Source of the DNA: Iris pallida
Lineage: Eukaryota; Streptophyta; Magnoliopsida; Asparagales; Iridaceae
NCBI GenBank assembly: GCA_029216955.1
Contig: JANAVB010042220.1
Location: 15,016,799-15,080,798, forward strand
Direction of reading: 5' to 3'
Length of the DNA stretch: 64,000 bases
Position 1 is the first letter of the stretch. Each line of letters begins with the position of its first letter. Of the stretch, positions 45,082 through 54,659 are shown piece after piece. The notes under the pieces are model-generated. The model searched no databases. It was not told the origin of the DNA and saw only the letters and a list, made by a program, of their open reading frames with translations. Position numbers and translations under genes: made by a program.

Positions 45082-45543
45082 ATGGCACCCATGACCCGAG
45101 GAGCGGTACGTCGTTTGAGGGAAACAGTGAATGCTGAGGTGGCTCCTCCTACAATTAAGGAGGAAGTGGCACCGGTTTCTAGTGAGACCGGGAGTTCTAT
45201 TCATCCAGCACTGGTAGCTAGTGAGACCGGGAGTTCTATTCATACAGCACTTGCAAGGGACGACATCTCTCCTCACGCCAAAGATCTCGCTTTTTTGAGG
45301 TGGTTGCGTGATCGTATCACTGAGCGTTTGCGTGAGCTGCGTGGTTCTCATTGGCTATTAGTACTTATTTGTATTGAACTATTTGTATTGGGTTGTTTTT
45401 GTATTAGACTATTTGTATTGGACTACATATATGAATTAATACTGTGTCAATCTCTGGATTGTATTGGACTACGACATGGTGATCAGGACATTGTCCCTGC
45501 AGCCATTCGACTGGCGAGGCAGAAACTATGTATCCGTAGATAA
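45082..45543 (+). CDS. CACTA-internal ORF 1, unknown function
   Basis: About 100 credible residues from ATG 45082 (preceded by a CTTACCAG that could be a splice acceptor), then the frame runs into repeat sequence. The N-terminus APMTRGAVRRLRETVNAEV is basic. An IKEEV motif and two copies of a 16-residue repeat, (V/A)SETGSSIH(P/T)AL, follow, then AKDLAFLRWLRDRITERLRE, a charged helix. Its opening resembles ORF 2 (46183), so the two look like diverged copies of one exon. It is unlike known transposases; it may be a regulatory gene exon or captured host exon. Confidence 0.4.
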   Translation: MAPMTRGAVRRLRETVNAEVAPPTIKEEVAPVSSETGSSIHPALVASETGSSIHTALARDDISPHAKDLAFLRWLRDRITERLRELRGSHWLLVLICIELFVLGCFCIRLFVLDYIYELILCQSLDCIGLRHGDQDIVPAAIRLARQKLCIRR

Positions 45544-45611
45544 AGTTGACTGTCCTCCGACCCTCATCCCTCGGCAATGTTGATACGACAACCAACAAGA
45601 GAGGATACTCT

Positions 45612-45735
45612 GAGAGATCCATCTGAGTAGGACGTATACTCTGAGAGATCACCTTTACAAGAATGATATCAGTAGTGGGATTGAGTGTTGGAGGAGATAT
45701 TATCAGAGTATACGTCCTACTCAGATGGGTCTCTC
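45612..45735. repeat. Long imperfect hairpin inside CACTA (33-bp arms)
   Basis: Arms 45612-45644 and 45703-45735 are inverted copies matching at 32 of 33 positions (ATCTGAGTAGGACGTATACT and its complement), with a 58-nt loop. It could yield a stable RNA hairpin. Confidence 0.85.
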
Positions 45736-46182
45736 ACCGTTACTATTTTTTCTGACAGCAAGGTGGATGTGCTCCGTCAACAGATTCTTGCTCCGAGCCA
45801 AAACTTTGCCCCGGAGCTCAAGTGGACGGATTTTCTAAAACTAAGGCCAATACCAATATGATACGTCCTATACCAAACCGATAGACCGATACTAATCTGA
45901 TACACTAGATACTAAGTACATCCGGCCTATACCAGCGGATCCACCAATTACTGTACGATAGGCCCAACGACTCCAGTTACATTCGGTTATTGGTGAGTAC
46001 ATGATTACATAGTAATTCTGTTAGTCTTGTGATACAGATTTTTTACTCTCTCATGCTACCAAGGTCACAACTTTTCCAGTGCTGCTCCCTCTAATGATGA
46101 TGAATGCAAAAAACCAACGTCACAACTTTTATGATTTGAGTAAATTTCTTTACCCTATATGAAAATTTCTGTTGTCAGAAAG

Positions 46183-46524
46183 ATGGCTCCTAGGACTCGT
46201 CGAGGTGGTGCTGCTAGTCAAGGAAGGGGTCGAGGCAAGAAACCCTTGGAGGTCGACTCGGAGGAAGTTCCCGTCGTCAAACAAGAGCCGGTGACTGTTA
46301 AGGAGGAGGTGTTACCAAAGGTCGAGGTCAAGGAAGAACCGATGACCATCAGGGAAAAGATTGCTCCCAAGCTTGAAGTTAAGGAGGAGCCACCGTCAGA
46401 GAGTAGTAGCATCGGGACCGACCCTCCTGTCCCTACAGAAGATCTCAACCAGATTGAGCCTTCGTATGCAAAGTGGCTGATAGAATGGTACATGCCTCAA
46501 CGCAACTATGATCCCTGGCTGTAA
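46183..46524 (+). CDS. CACTA-internal ORF 2 with repeated Val-Lys-x-Glu motifs
   Basis: I prefer the ATG at 46183 because the sequence after it (APRTRRGGAASQGRGRGKK) parallels ORF 1; an upstream in-frame ATG exists at 46159. About 113 residues: a basic Arg/Gly-rich N-terminus, then VKQEP, VKEEV, VKEEP and VKEEP spaced 10-24 residues apart, then an acidic/Ser segment and a Trp-containing C-terminus (YAKWLIEWYMPQRN). The V-K-x-E pattern equals the SUMO-attachment consensus. No known domain recognised. Function unknown; expression unproven. Confidence 0.45.
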   Translation: MAPRTRRGGAASQGRGRGKKPLEVDSEEVPVVKQEPVTVKEEVLPKVEVKEEPMTIREKIAPKLEVKEEPPSESSSIGTDPPVPTEDLNQIEPSYAKWLIEWYMPQRNYDPWL

Positions 46525-46930
46525 GGATTCATCGTCTGACTTGTGGTCTTTGTTGAGGCCAAAGTCGATTTTCCTATGTGTTTTAGAATATTTGTGGAAA
46601 TTTTGGAATATTTGTGGGAATTTTAGAATATTTGTGGGAAGTTTGGAATATTTGTGCTATGATCGGATTATAACGACGGATATTAGGTTACTCTTCAGGA
46701 TAATTGATGTCTATTTTATATTAATTTGGTTTGGTCTATATGGTTCTTGGATAATTGGTGTGCATTAAATTTGTATGTGCATATTTGGTATATGTGATTC
46801 TTGGATAATTGGTGTGTATTATATATTTGGTCTTTGTGATTGTTGGATAATTGGCGTGCATTATATATTGGTTTGGTTTATGCATATTTTTGCGAACAGG
46901 GAAAGCTCTGTAATTTTTTTTCAAAATATT
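46525..46930 (+). other. CACTA non-coding part with GAATATTTGTGG and TTGGATAATTGG repeats
   Basis: Four copies of GAATATTTGTG lie at 46588-46655 (about 20-bp spacing), then three or four GGATAATTGGYGTGYATTA units at 46750-46870. No gene. Confidence 0.6.
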
Positions 46931-47545
46931 CTCAGTTAGCGACGGACTAGTGACCGTTGCGCGACGGATATTACCAGTTTCCGACTACTATTCGACGGCA
47001 AATCCGTCGCTAACTGGAGATACCAAGAATTTCCAGAACATGGTCGACGGATAATCCGTCCATATTCCGTCGCTGAACCGTCTTTTGTTAGCGACAGTTA
47101 TCGACGGAATAGCGACGACTCATCCGTCGCCATGGTGCTGGAAATGCCTACCATTTCCAGAACCTGGTCGACGGATTTTTCGTCAGCAAACCGTCGCTAA
47201 TTCGTCCTTTGTTATCGACGGCGTTCGACGGGTTAGCGACGGAATGATACACTCTGATACGCTATTACGACGGTTTACCGACGAAACTTTACGTCGCTAT
47301 TGTCTAAACAGTTCAGTATTTAATACTTGAAATGGACGACAGTCCGTCGGAAAGTAGTCGCTTATGCTTCGTATTGTGAAGTTGAAATGTCGTCGCTAGT
47401 CCGTCGCTTGACGACTACGTAGCGACAGACCGTTATTAGCGACGAGCTGATTGCCGACGGATTTTTTTGGCCAAAACCCGTCAGTGATCGGTCGCTAATA
47501 AAAATTCCCGTCAGACTGGCGACGGATCTGGCCGTCGCTAAATCG
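46930..47545. repeat. CACTA right subterminal GCGACGG repeats
   Basis: A dense array of TTAGCGACGG, CCGTCGCTAA and GTCGACGGAT words in both orientations, plus a duplicated ATTTCCAGAAC(A/C)TGGTCGACGG block (47029 and 47151). It is longer than the left array, as is usual for asymmetrical CACTA ends. Confidence 0.8.
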
Positions 47546-48408
47546 ACAATTTTGGTAGTGTTATAAATTTTTGAAGAAAGGTTTCTTACCTTTTAGGCAT
47601 GGAATAACTCTATCAAAGGAGCAGTGTCCAAGGACACCTAAAAAGATAGAGGACATGAAAGCAGTTCCTTATGCTTCGAAAGTAGGAAGCTTAATGTATA
47701 CAATTCTATGTACGAGACCAGACATCTACTTTGCCATTGGCATTGTTAGCAGATATCAGTCTAACCCAGGACAAGATCACTAGACGACAGTAAAGCATAT
47801 TCTGAAGTACCTAAAATGGACTAAAGATATATATTGGTTTATCAGGCAGATAGTTTAGTGCCCTTGTGGTATATAGACTCAGATTTTTAGTCAGATATGG
47901 ATTCCAGAAAATGTACCTTAGGTTTTGTATTTATCTTGGGAGGTGTAGCCATAATATGAAGGAGCATTAAGCAAAAATTTATTGCTGATTCCACCACAGA
48001 AATCGAGTATGTGGCAGCCTCTGAGGTAACCAAAGAATCGGTTTGGCTCAGAAACTTCCTATTGGACTTGCATCTGGTACCTATTTTTCCTAAGACTATT
48101 ATACTTTATTGTGATAATATTGATGAAGTTGCAAACACGAAGGAACCACGAGCCCATGAAACAGGTAAGTGCATTGAGCTCAAGTATCACTCGATACTAG
48201 ATATCGTAAAGAGAGGAGAAGTTGTTGTGACCAAGATAGCATCATCGGACAACCTAGCTGATCCCTTTACAAAGAGCTTACCAACTAAGGCTTTTGATAG
48301 TCATGTTCAGGAAATGAGAGTCAGATGCATAGCAACATGTCTTTAAGTATAAGTGGGAGATTTGTAACAGTATACGAAAAAGAAATGCTTTGAGTATACG
48401 TGGGAGAT

Positions 48409-49387
48409 TGTTAGGGTTATATACTAATAGCATCACTTTTGTATTAACTATATTTCCTTATCTTTTTGAATGGGAATCATATGAGCAAATGTTTGCATTT
48501 TATATTTATCATAATATTAATGCAAGTGTCTGATATTCTATATTATAGATTATATGGTGTGTGGTGTCACACAGAAGATCATATTATGAGTTTCCTGTAG
48601 AATATATAAATGATTCACAACCTAGATGGATTTGGACAAACCATTGGTAAGGTTGTAGTGTAATCAAGCATTAGTCTATCTTGACTATAGATTTACACTA
48701 GTGCACTTTGTACGTATTGAACAGGAACACTTGAGGTTGTTCTCTTTGTACTGACTACATAAGAGAACAAGCACCTCTGTTATTTAGATGCTCGTGCTCT
48801 TAATCCGGATATAATAACAGACATGTAAATGCAATGTGCATTTCTTTGACTTATAAAAGAGTAAGATTCATTATGGGTCAACAACCTCTATGAATTGGGT
48901 AGTGCCATTGTGTGTATGATAGCTTGTTGATTATAAAAGAAATCCATGTTCCGATACATCGGGTTAATGATGTCCCCTTAAGGAGCTCATAAATATTGTC
49001 ATGTAAATCCTGCAGGTGGATTATATCTGACATGACAAATAAAGTTGAGTGGTACTACTTAAGGATAAAAGAGGTCGATCAATATATTTATTAGTAACTT
49101 ATTTTGATCGACGGACATTCAATATCTTAACATAGGGAGACGAACATGCATATGATAAGAAGGAGCCCATAAACGTATTTTGGAATTAGAAAGATAGTAT
49201 AATAATAGCTCTTTAATGGATTGAGCTATTGTTAACAGGCCTGGGTTGTGTGTTTGGAATGAACACAGGATACCTAGATATGGTAGGAAACGTAATCCTA
49301 ATTTTTCTCACGGTCTCTATTGCAGCCTATATATGTCCTCTATTCTTTTCCCATCATATGCATCAGAAATGAGCAACTTGAAGTACG
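48409..49387 (+). repeat. Copia-C 3' LTR, cut by Sire-2
   Basis: It begins TGTTAGGGTTATATAC after the tract CGTGGGAGAT (48399-48408). A second TGGGAGATTTGTAAC at 48354 is a duplicate of the LTR-edge motif. The LTR is at least 979 bp; its true 3' end may lie at or beyond the Sire-2 insertion at 49388. Confidence 0.7.
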
Positions 49388-50345
49388 TGTAGGCAACTCT
49401 AGAGGGGGTGAATAGAGTATGTGTCGATAATAACCAAATAAAAATTAACTCTTTCACCAACTGAATAATTAATCAGAGTATTAATGCAGAAATAAAAGAG
49501 ATCAGAAAAGCATACACAAACACAACAGTTTTAACATGGTTTCCCTCGTGGAGGACTAGTCCAGGCCTGAGAACTCTAGCTCAGGATTGAAATCCACTAT
49601 TTGTGAAATAGAGGTACACCACGTTCCTTTACTCAGAAGAGCACGCCAACTTCTTACACTTTCAGTAAGGCGAAACTTGGAATTTTTTAAGTGACTACTT
49701 TTAAACTCTTGTACAGAACTTCTATTTGAATTGCACTGAGCACCTTGGAGCTTAGGAAGTTGTGTGGCTAGTAGATAGGAAGAGTAGGCTTAGAATGTAT
49801 AAGGCTATAAAAAATGCGAAGAAGAGAAGATGAGATGAATGAAAATGAAAGAAATCATGCCCTATATATACTAGTCCAGGGAGGTAGAGTTCGGCTAGAA
49901 CTCTGTCCCAAAATTCAAATTTTTGGTCGTTGGACAACTAGCAACCATCAAACCCTATAAATTAGAATCCTAAATTTTAGGAACCAGAGTTCGGCCCGAA
50001 CTCTTCCTGGAGCAGTATTTGGCCCGGATTCTACTTTCTTGGGCCAGAATGTTCAATTGGGCTGGGATGTTCAAATGGGCTTGGTTTGGTTTGGTGGAGC
50101 TTTTGATAAGTGATTCTAGGTTTAAGATGCTCAGTGCTACTCAGCTTATATAATCCTAGACTCAAATAAATATAAAAATACAGACACAGAATACAAGTAA
50201 TAACAGCATATGTTGATGACGTCCATCTTGAACCGATATGTGATGATGTTCTGACTTTGGCTTGATGTGTCATATTAGATCATAACAGATATCATTTTTG
50301 TTAATACTCAAAATTAGGTTGACTGTAATACAGTTTGGGTCAACA
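49388..50345 (-). repeat. Sire-2 3' LTR
   Basis: On the minus strand it starts TGTTGACCCAAACTG after AAATGGGGGAGAT and ends CTATTCACCCCCTC...TTGCCTACA. It contains the perfect palindrome GAGTTCGGCCCGAACTC at 49987-50003 and further TTCGG half-sites, as in Sire-1. 958 bp. Left flank GTACG (49383-49387) would be one target duplication copy. Confidence 0.85.
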
Positions 50346-50826
50346 ATCTCCCCCATTTTGATAATTGACAAAACGATATTTGTATGCCCTAATGTTCATA
50401 CCTGGACACATGTTGTAGGGAGTAAGAGCAAAAAAAATGAATGGTATGGAATGAATAGCTCTCCCATAGATGGATATGGAGGCTCCCTCATAAATAGATA
50501 TGTCCTGAGACAAGGCTTTTATCCAAACACAACATGATCATATACAATCATATATACTCAAATATGTCTCCCCCTTTGTCATTTATCACAAAAAATATCG
50601 AAGTGCTCCCCTATAAATAGGTAAATGATTAGCAAGGAGAAGAATTGCAATCACACAACCATGGAAAATAGAATTAGCAGTTTATAGAAATTCAAACTAA
50701 GCCAACTTGCAGTCATACAATGAAGAAGAGAAACTACAAAGCATAGTGCTAAAGTAGGAAACTACAATGCATAACTAAAGCATAACTAAGTCATCAACAG
50801 CAGCAGCAGGAACAGAACCACAACCA
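50346..50826 (-). promoter_or_regulatory. Sire-2 3' untranslated region with polypurine tracts
   Basis: The minus strand carries AAATGGGGGAGAT at the LTR edge (50346-50360) and a second AAAGGGGGAGACAT at about 50565-50578. Three CTCCC(C)T(A)TAAATAG-type words at 50460-50620 (+ strand) are a local repeat. No gene. Confidence 0.65.
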
Positions 50827-52063
50827 TCATGGAGCTCGGGATGGTCCAGCAGTGTATGAGGGGTCGCTGGCAGAGCGATGAGGATCAACAAACGTTGCGT
50901 CCGGATGCAGATACTGCATGGCCCAGGGGTCGTCGATCCGGTAACCTTTACGATAAGGGTCCCATCCCATAGGAAATGGCACAGTGGGATGCCGAGCCAT
51001 GTTGTACTGGATGTCATACAGTGTGTTGTTGATGGCACTGATCTGAAGAGTAGTACAATAACCTAACGCAGTGTAACGATCGTCTTCTAAACGGAAGCGA
51101 TCGTGCAGCATGTCACGAATAGAGTCGAGGGTGGCTGGAGGCTCAGGCTCGGGTGCATCAAGATCAGATGGTACCTCCTCAACTGGCTTAGGAGAAGTAA
51201 CGACAGCAGTAGTTCTGCGGGCCTTGGATAGAAAGGCAGGAGTAGGTAAGATCTGACATTCGTCCAAAGGGACGTGAAAAGCAAGTAAGATCAAGGGTAG
51301 ATACATCGTGTAGACAAGCGATTTAGGTTTCTTCCTTGACGAATCATCCAGTCCATCATCGTACGAGAAAAGTTGAAGGGAATAGTGAAGTGAAGGTAGT
51401 AAAGGGCTGTGATCTCATGATAAGTAACTTCATCGGTGGATCCCGTTTTGGGCAAAATAGATGAAAAGATTATCTGGTGAAGTCATAAAAGTGATTATTG
51501 AGATACTTTGCCTTAAGTTTGTGAGGGTGTGTGTTAGGTTCACACATCATATCCTTGAAACCCTCAAGAGTGATGCCTCCAACGAATTAGAATTCACGAG
51601 CATCAGTGATTTTCTCCCAAGAGTTGGGATCGGGAAGTTCGAGATACTCGGCAAGATCAAATTCGTCGAAAGAGATGTCAATGCCGGCAACACGAGAATA
51701 AATTCTAGTGTCATCATGTGTCATATTACAGTAAAACATTTGGATGGCATTTAGATAGATGACGGATTGGGTGGACACAAGTTCATCTAAACAAAGATCC
51801 TTAAAGTTAGGATCAAAGTCGGAGAAAATGGTAAAGTTGATCGGATGCCTCGGCTCAACACTCCTTGATTTAAAATCCAAAAATCATTCATTAGAAGCAT
51901 CTATTGAGACAAATATTTGTTCATCAAAGGTTTTGGCATTGGGTGGAGGTGGTGGATTAAATAAAGGATGGGTAGATTGAACATTTTGTGGAGGAGGATG
52001 ATTAGATGAAGAAGCACCTTCAGTTCTAGGCCTCTTCCCCCTATTAAGCAATCTAGGAGCCAT
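50827..52063 (-). pseudogene. Sire-2 env-like ORF, broken
   Basis: ATG at 52063 (APRLLNRGKRPRTEGASSSN), a basic nuclear-signal-like N-terminus then a proline-rich stretch. A TGA at about 51884 and a stop near 51586 interrupt, and a frameshift follows. The core (51587-51880) reads VIYLNAIQMFYCNMTHDDTR and VAGIDISFDEFDLAEYLELP, clearly the homologue of RLFYCNFV..IGGIDIEFNDELLAEILGLP in Sire-1. The C-terminal piece (50827-51306) has a proline-rich linker, a helical segment (LDSIRDMLHDRFRLEDDRYT) and GYRIDD. No signal peptide or membrane helix. Comparison of the two copies defines a two-domain protein with a proline linker. Confidence 0.75.
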
Positions 52064-52587
52064 TGATAAGCAAAAACAAAGAGATAATAAAAAAATGGTG
52101 AAGAGTGGTTTATACCTCAAACAAAATATTGGAGATGGAGGAGAATCACCACAAACCTTTGATTCTTGAGTTTGGGGAGATAAAACCTTAAGAATTGAGA
52201 GTTCTAGGGTTATGGTTTGGAGAGGAAGGGTTTTAAGAGAGGTTAAAGAAGGTGGTAATGAAGAGAGAGAAAATTCGGGTATTTGAAGAGTAGGGCTGGC
52301 TGTTTACAACAAAGCGTGGCCCTTGGATGAAAATAATGGATGGCTGAGAGCTGCTGGAGGTTCTAGTACTCAGCAGACAGAGTTCGGCCCGAACTCTGCC
52401 ATAGACAGAGTTCGGTCTGAGCTCTGTGAGCTTGGTGCCAGAATTCAAAAAGTCCAAAATAAATAGTTTTTGAAGAAGGATTTAATAGGATTTGTCTTGA
52501 CTTAGTAATCTTGAAAGATATTAGGCATACAATAATTTAAATCAGGCAGTAAATTATTGTTAAAACACTTATCAGCATAGTTGAACT
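52064..52587 (-). other. Sire-2 env-like leader with AGTTCGGCC palindromes
   Basis: Contains GAGTTCGGCCCGAACTC at 52380-52396 and CAGAGTTCGGTCTGAGCTCTG at 52404-52424 (core GAGTTCGGTCTGAGCTC), then an AT-rich tract up to the LARD insertion and the GAACT flank. The same palindrome occurs in the Sire-2 LTR. Confidence 0.6.
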
Positions 52588-54659
52588 TGTCACGCCCCGC
52601 TCCTGTAGGAGCGATCGCCCTCGTTATGGCGTGATGCCGCACGGGCCTAGGTTGCGCCCGTACAAGGCTAATCCCAGAAACGGCCGATTTGAGCTAGGCC
52701 ACAGAGTCGCACAGAGTATCCCCATTTGCAGCGAAAAGTAAATGAACACAAATTGAAAGCAAATTTAAACTCTTTATTAACATTCAAGAAGTTTACAAGC
52801 GGCGCTAGGCCAAGATTACAAGTCGCTCAAGCTCTCCCTCTCTGAAACATAAAAGGCGTGCCAAATGGCTTACAAGATGGAATGATTCATGGCGATGTTC
52901 CGATACATTATGTCCTGTATATGGTGCTTCAGCTCCTAGCAACGCTCCAAGGCTCCAGAGTTAGCTCCGCGCCTTAGCACATTCGAGGGAATCTCCGCAC
53001 CCGATGACGTCTCCTGCTTCCTGCAAGCAAACTGTGGGGTTATCAGTACATTATTATGAACTGGTAGGGAGGCTGGCTCGCCCACAATGCTATCATTACC
53101 AAACACGTTCTATTTACTTTTGTGCGCCATCTATCATTCATTGTCTTTCTAATCTTTCCTTAGTGGTCAGTTTCATGGCATATTTCATGACCTATCTCGT
53201 GTTATCGATTTCAATGTGTTGCCTGAAAATATATGCATGACTTACCCATACTTAACGTCCGGCCTTCCCTGTCCAATGTAAACCAAGTTAGTCAATAATT
53301 CATATAAACTTTCAATGCCAAGGGCATGTCCCTGCCTCAGGTCCTAGCGTGACATAGGCGTATTTTCTAACTCAATTTTACGAAGTACTCTTTATCCTTT
53401 GGGGTGTTACATTTCAAGCCTGTTCAGAAGGCACTTCATTTAGTTAACTTAGACTACTTTGTTTCAATGCAAGGACTTGCACGTGGATTGCCACCAGCAA
53501 AGCCCACTTAATCTATATGCACAGGTCGCTGGCACCACAAGCCAATTTGGACCCTTTCTCCCTTGGTATTTCTCACCTATCATAGCGTGCGGCTGGTACA
53601 GCTTGATAGTCTCTTGAAATACTCCTGCACTTACGTCTCCTGGGTGGCCAAGACCGCACCCAGGCAGTCCGTAACCCCCTTGATTTCCGTCCGGGCCGGC
53701 TACGATCCTCCCTTTGATCGTGCCGCAAAAATCCCTTATTATGCCTGCCTCCGTATATGATGGGATTGTCTACGAACATTTCGTTTGTTTCTTATTTTAA
53801 CTTAATTGCTGTCTCTGAGCCGTAGGCTAACCCTTAGCCTTAATGCGTTATCGACCAGGTTGGCGACGACTTCCGTGCAGCGTGGGTTGCGAGCCCCGTT
53901 GCACGTCCCCGTCATACCTGTCGCTAACCATTCCTTCCTTTCTTTCTTATCTTTTTATTCATTCATTCTTTTCTTTTCATTCACTTGTTCGTTCGTTCAT
54001 TGATTCATTCATATATTCATTCATTCTCATATTCATTCATTCATTCGTTGATTCATTCATTCATACATTATACAACTCCTCGTACGGGAGTCGCCTTGGT
54101 GATCCATCGGTCCCGAAGTCTTCCAATGTTGCTATACTTTACTTGGAACGACTATGTCGATAGTCTTCCATTTTATTATTGTAAACCATTCATTATTTCA
54201 ATATTGAACGCATAAGGAACTCGAAATGTAAGCTTGTGCCTTAGCACGAGCGCGGAGTGCGGTGCGAGAGTTCTCACATTTTTTCTATGTTCTTTTCCAT
54301 GTTCTAAACAAGCATACAAGATGGGATTATTTCCTTAGCTAGGTACGCTGAGTCATTTAATAGCATGCGCGGTGTTATCGCCTAGCGATTCTAGCAATAG
54401 TGTCCGTATTGTTATGTATCTAGGCTAAGCAAAAACGGGTTCATCGGAGCCACCCACCTTAGCGATATTAATATCGGCCGAGCGATACTCCGAGCGCGCC
54501 TTTGAAAGTCTAAGTCTGGATTCATCTTTGACGGGCCAATGTAAGCCTTGTATTGATTCTTCATCAGGGCGATGCCAACTTTTCGGGTCGACGGCTTGTT
54601 TGAGTCGTTGCACTTACCGTTTGAATCGGCGTTCCACTAGGGCGGAGCGGGTCATTACA
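52588..54659 (-). repeat. LARD 3' LTR
   Basis: On the + strand it starts TGTCACGCCCCGCTCC and ends GCGGAGCGGGTCATTACA. It contains an (ATTC)n-type microsatellite at 53940-54070, which gives the apparent Phe/Ser/His-rich frames there. It is highly similar throughout to 57720-59792. Confidence 0.9.

Larger units (their letters stand above)
42682..47560. mobile_element. CACTA (En/Spm-type) DNA transposon, non-autonomous
   Basis: It starts CACTACCAAAATACAG and ends with the inverted ATTTTGGTAGTG; the outer 12 bp are perfect inverted repeats and both ends continue with TTAGCGACGG within 30 bp. Subterminal regions (42700-43030 and 46930-47545) are packed with GCGACGG words in both orientations. 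The flanks are TTAT on each side. No En/Spm transposase (TNPD/transposase_21) is seen in 4,879 bp; the interior holds a GC-rich tandem array, a duplicated 345-bp block and two small ORFs. Precise removal restores the Copia-C pol reading order, proving the insertion. Confidence 0.9.
41490..48346 (+). pseudogene. Copia-C RT-RNase H remnant, interrupted by CACTA
   Basis: Left part: a linker (RPSGRVVMQPDRFMFFE at about 41614), VWELVEPPTGIK, then RT (EWGIDYEKTFTPV, a roughly 150-bp foreign or scrambled segment at 41970-42140, YLDYEIWQIDVKTTFLNGSL, YVDD at 42482-42493, FDMKDLGEAGHILGIKVL). Right part resumes directly after the CACTA end with KKGFLPFRHGITLSKEQCP, VPYASKVGSLMYTILCTRPD and SRYQSNPGQDH, then RNase H (ASEVTKESVWLRNFLLDL, LYCDN, KCIELKYHSILDIVKRGE, NLADPFTKSLP). 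Many stops and frameshifts. This copia type is common in angiosperms. Confidence 0.88.
41460..49387 (+). mobile_element. Copia-C: old Ty1/copia element split by a CACTA transposon
   Basis: The pol 3' half is visible on both sides of the CACTA element (41490-42681 and 47561-48346), followed by a polypurine tract and a 3' LTR beginning at 48409. Gag, protease and most of integrase and the 5' LTR are absent upstream. The 3' LTR is in turn cut at 49387 by Sire-2. It is the oldest layer of the 41-63 kb stack. Confidence 0.85.

Noticed and set aside
53806..54215. Phe/Ser/His-rich frames repeated at 53806-54215 and 59118-59348
   Set aside because: They are ATTC microsatellite inside the two LARD LTRs.
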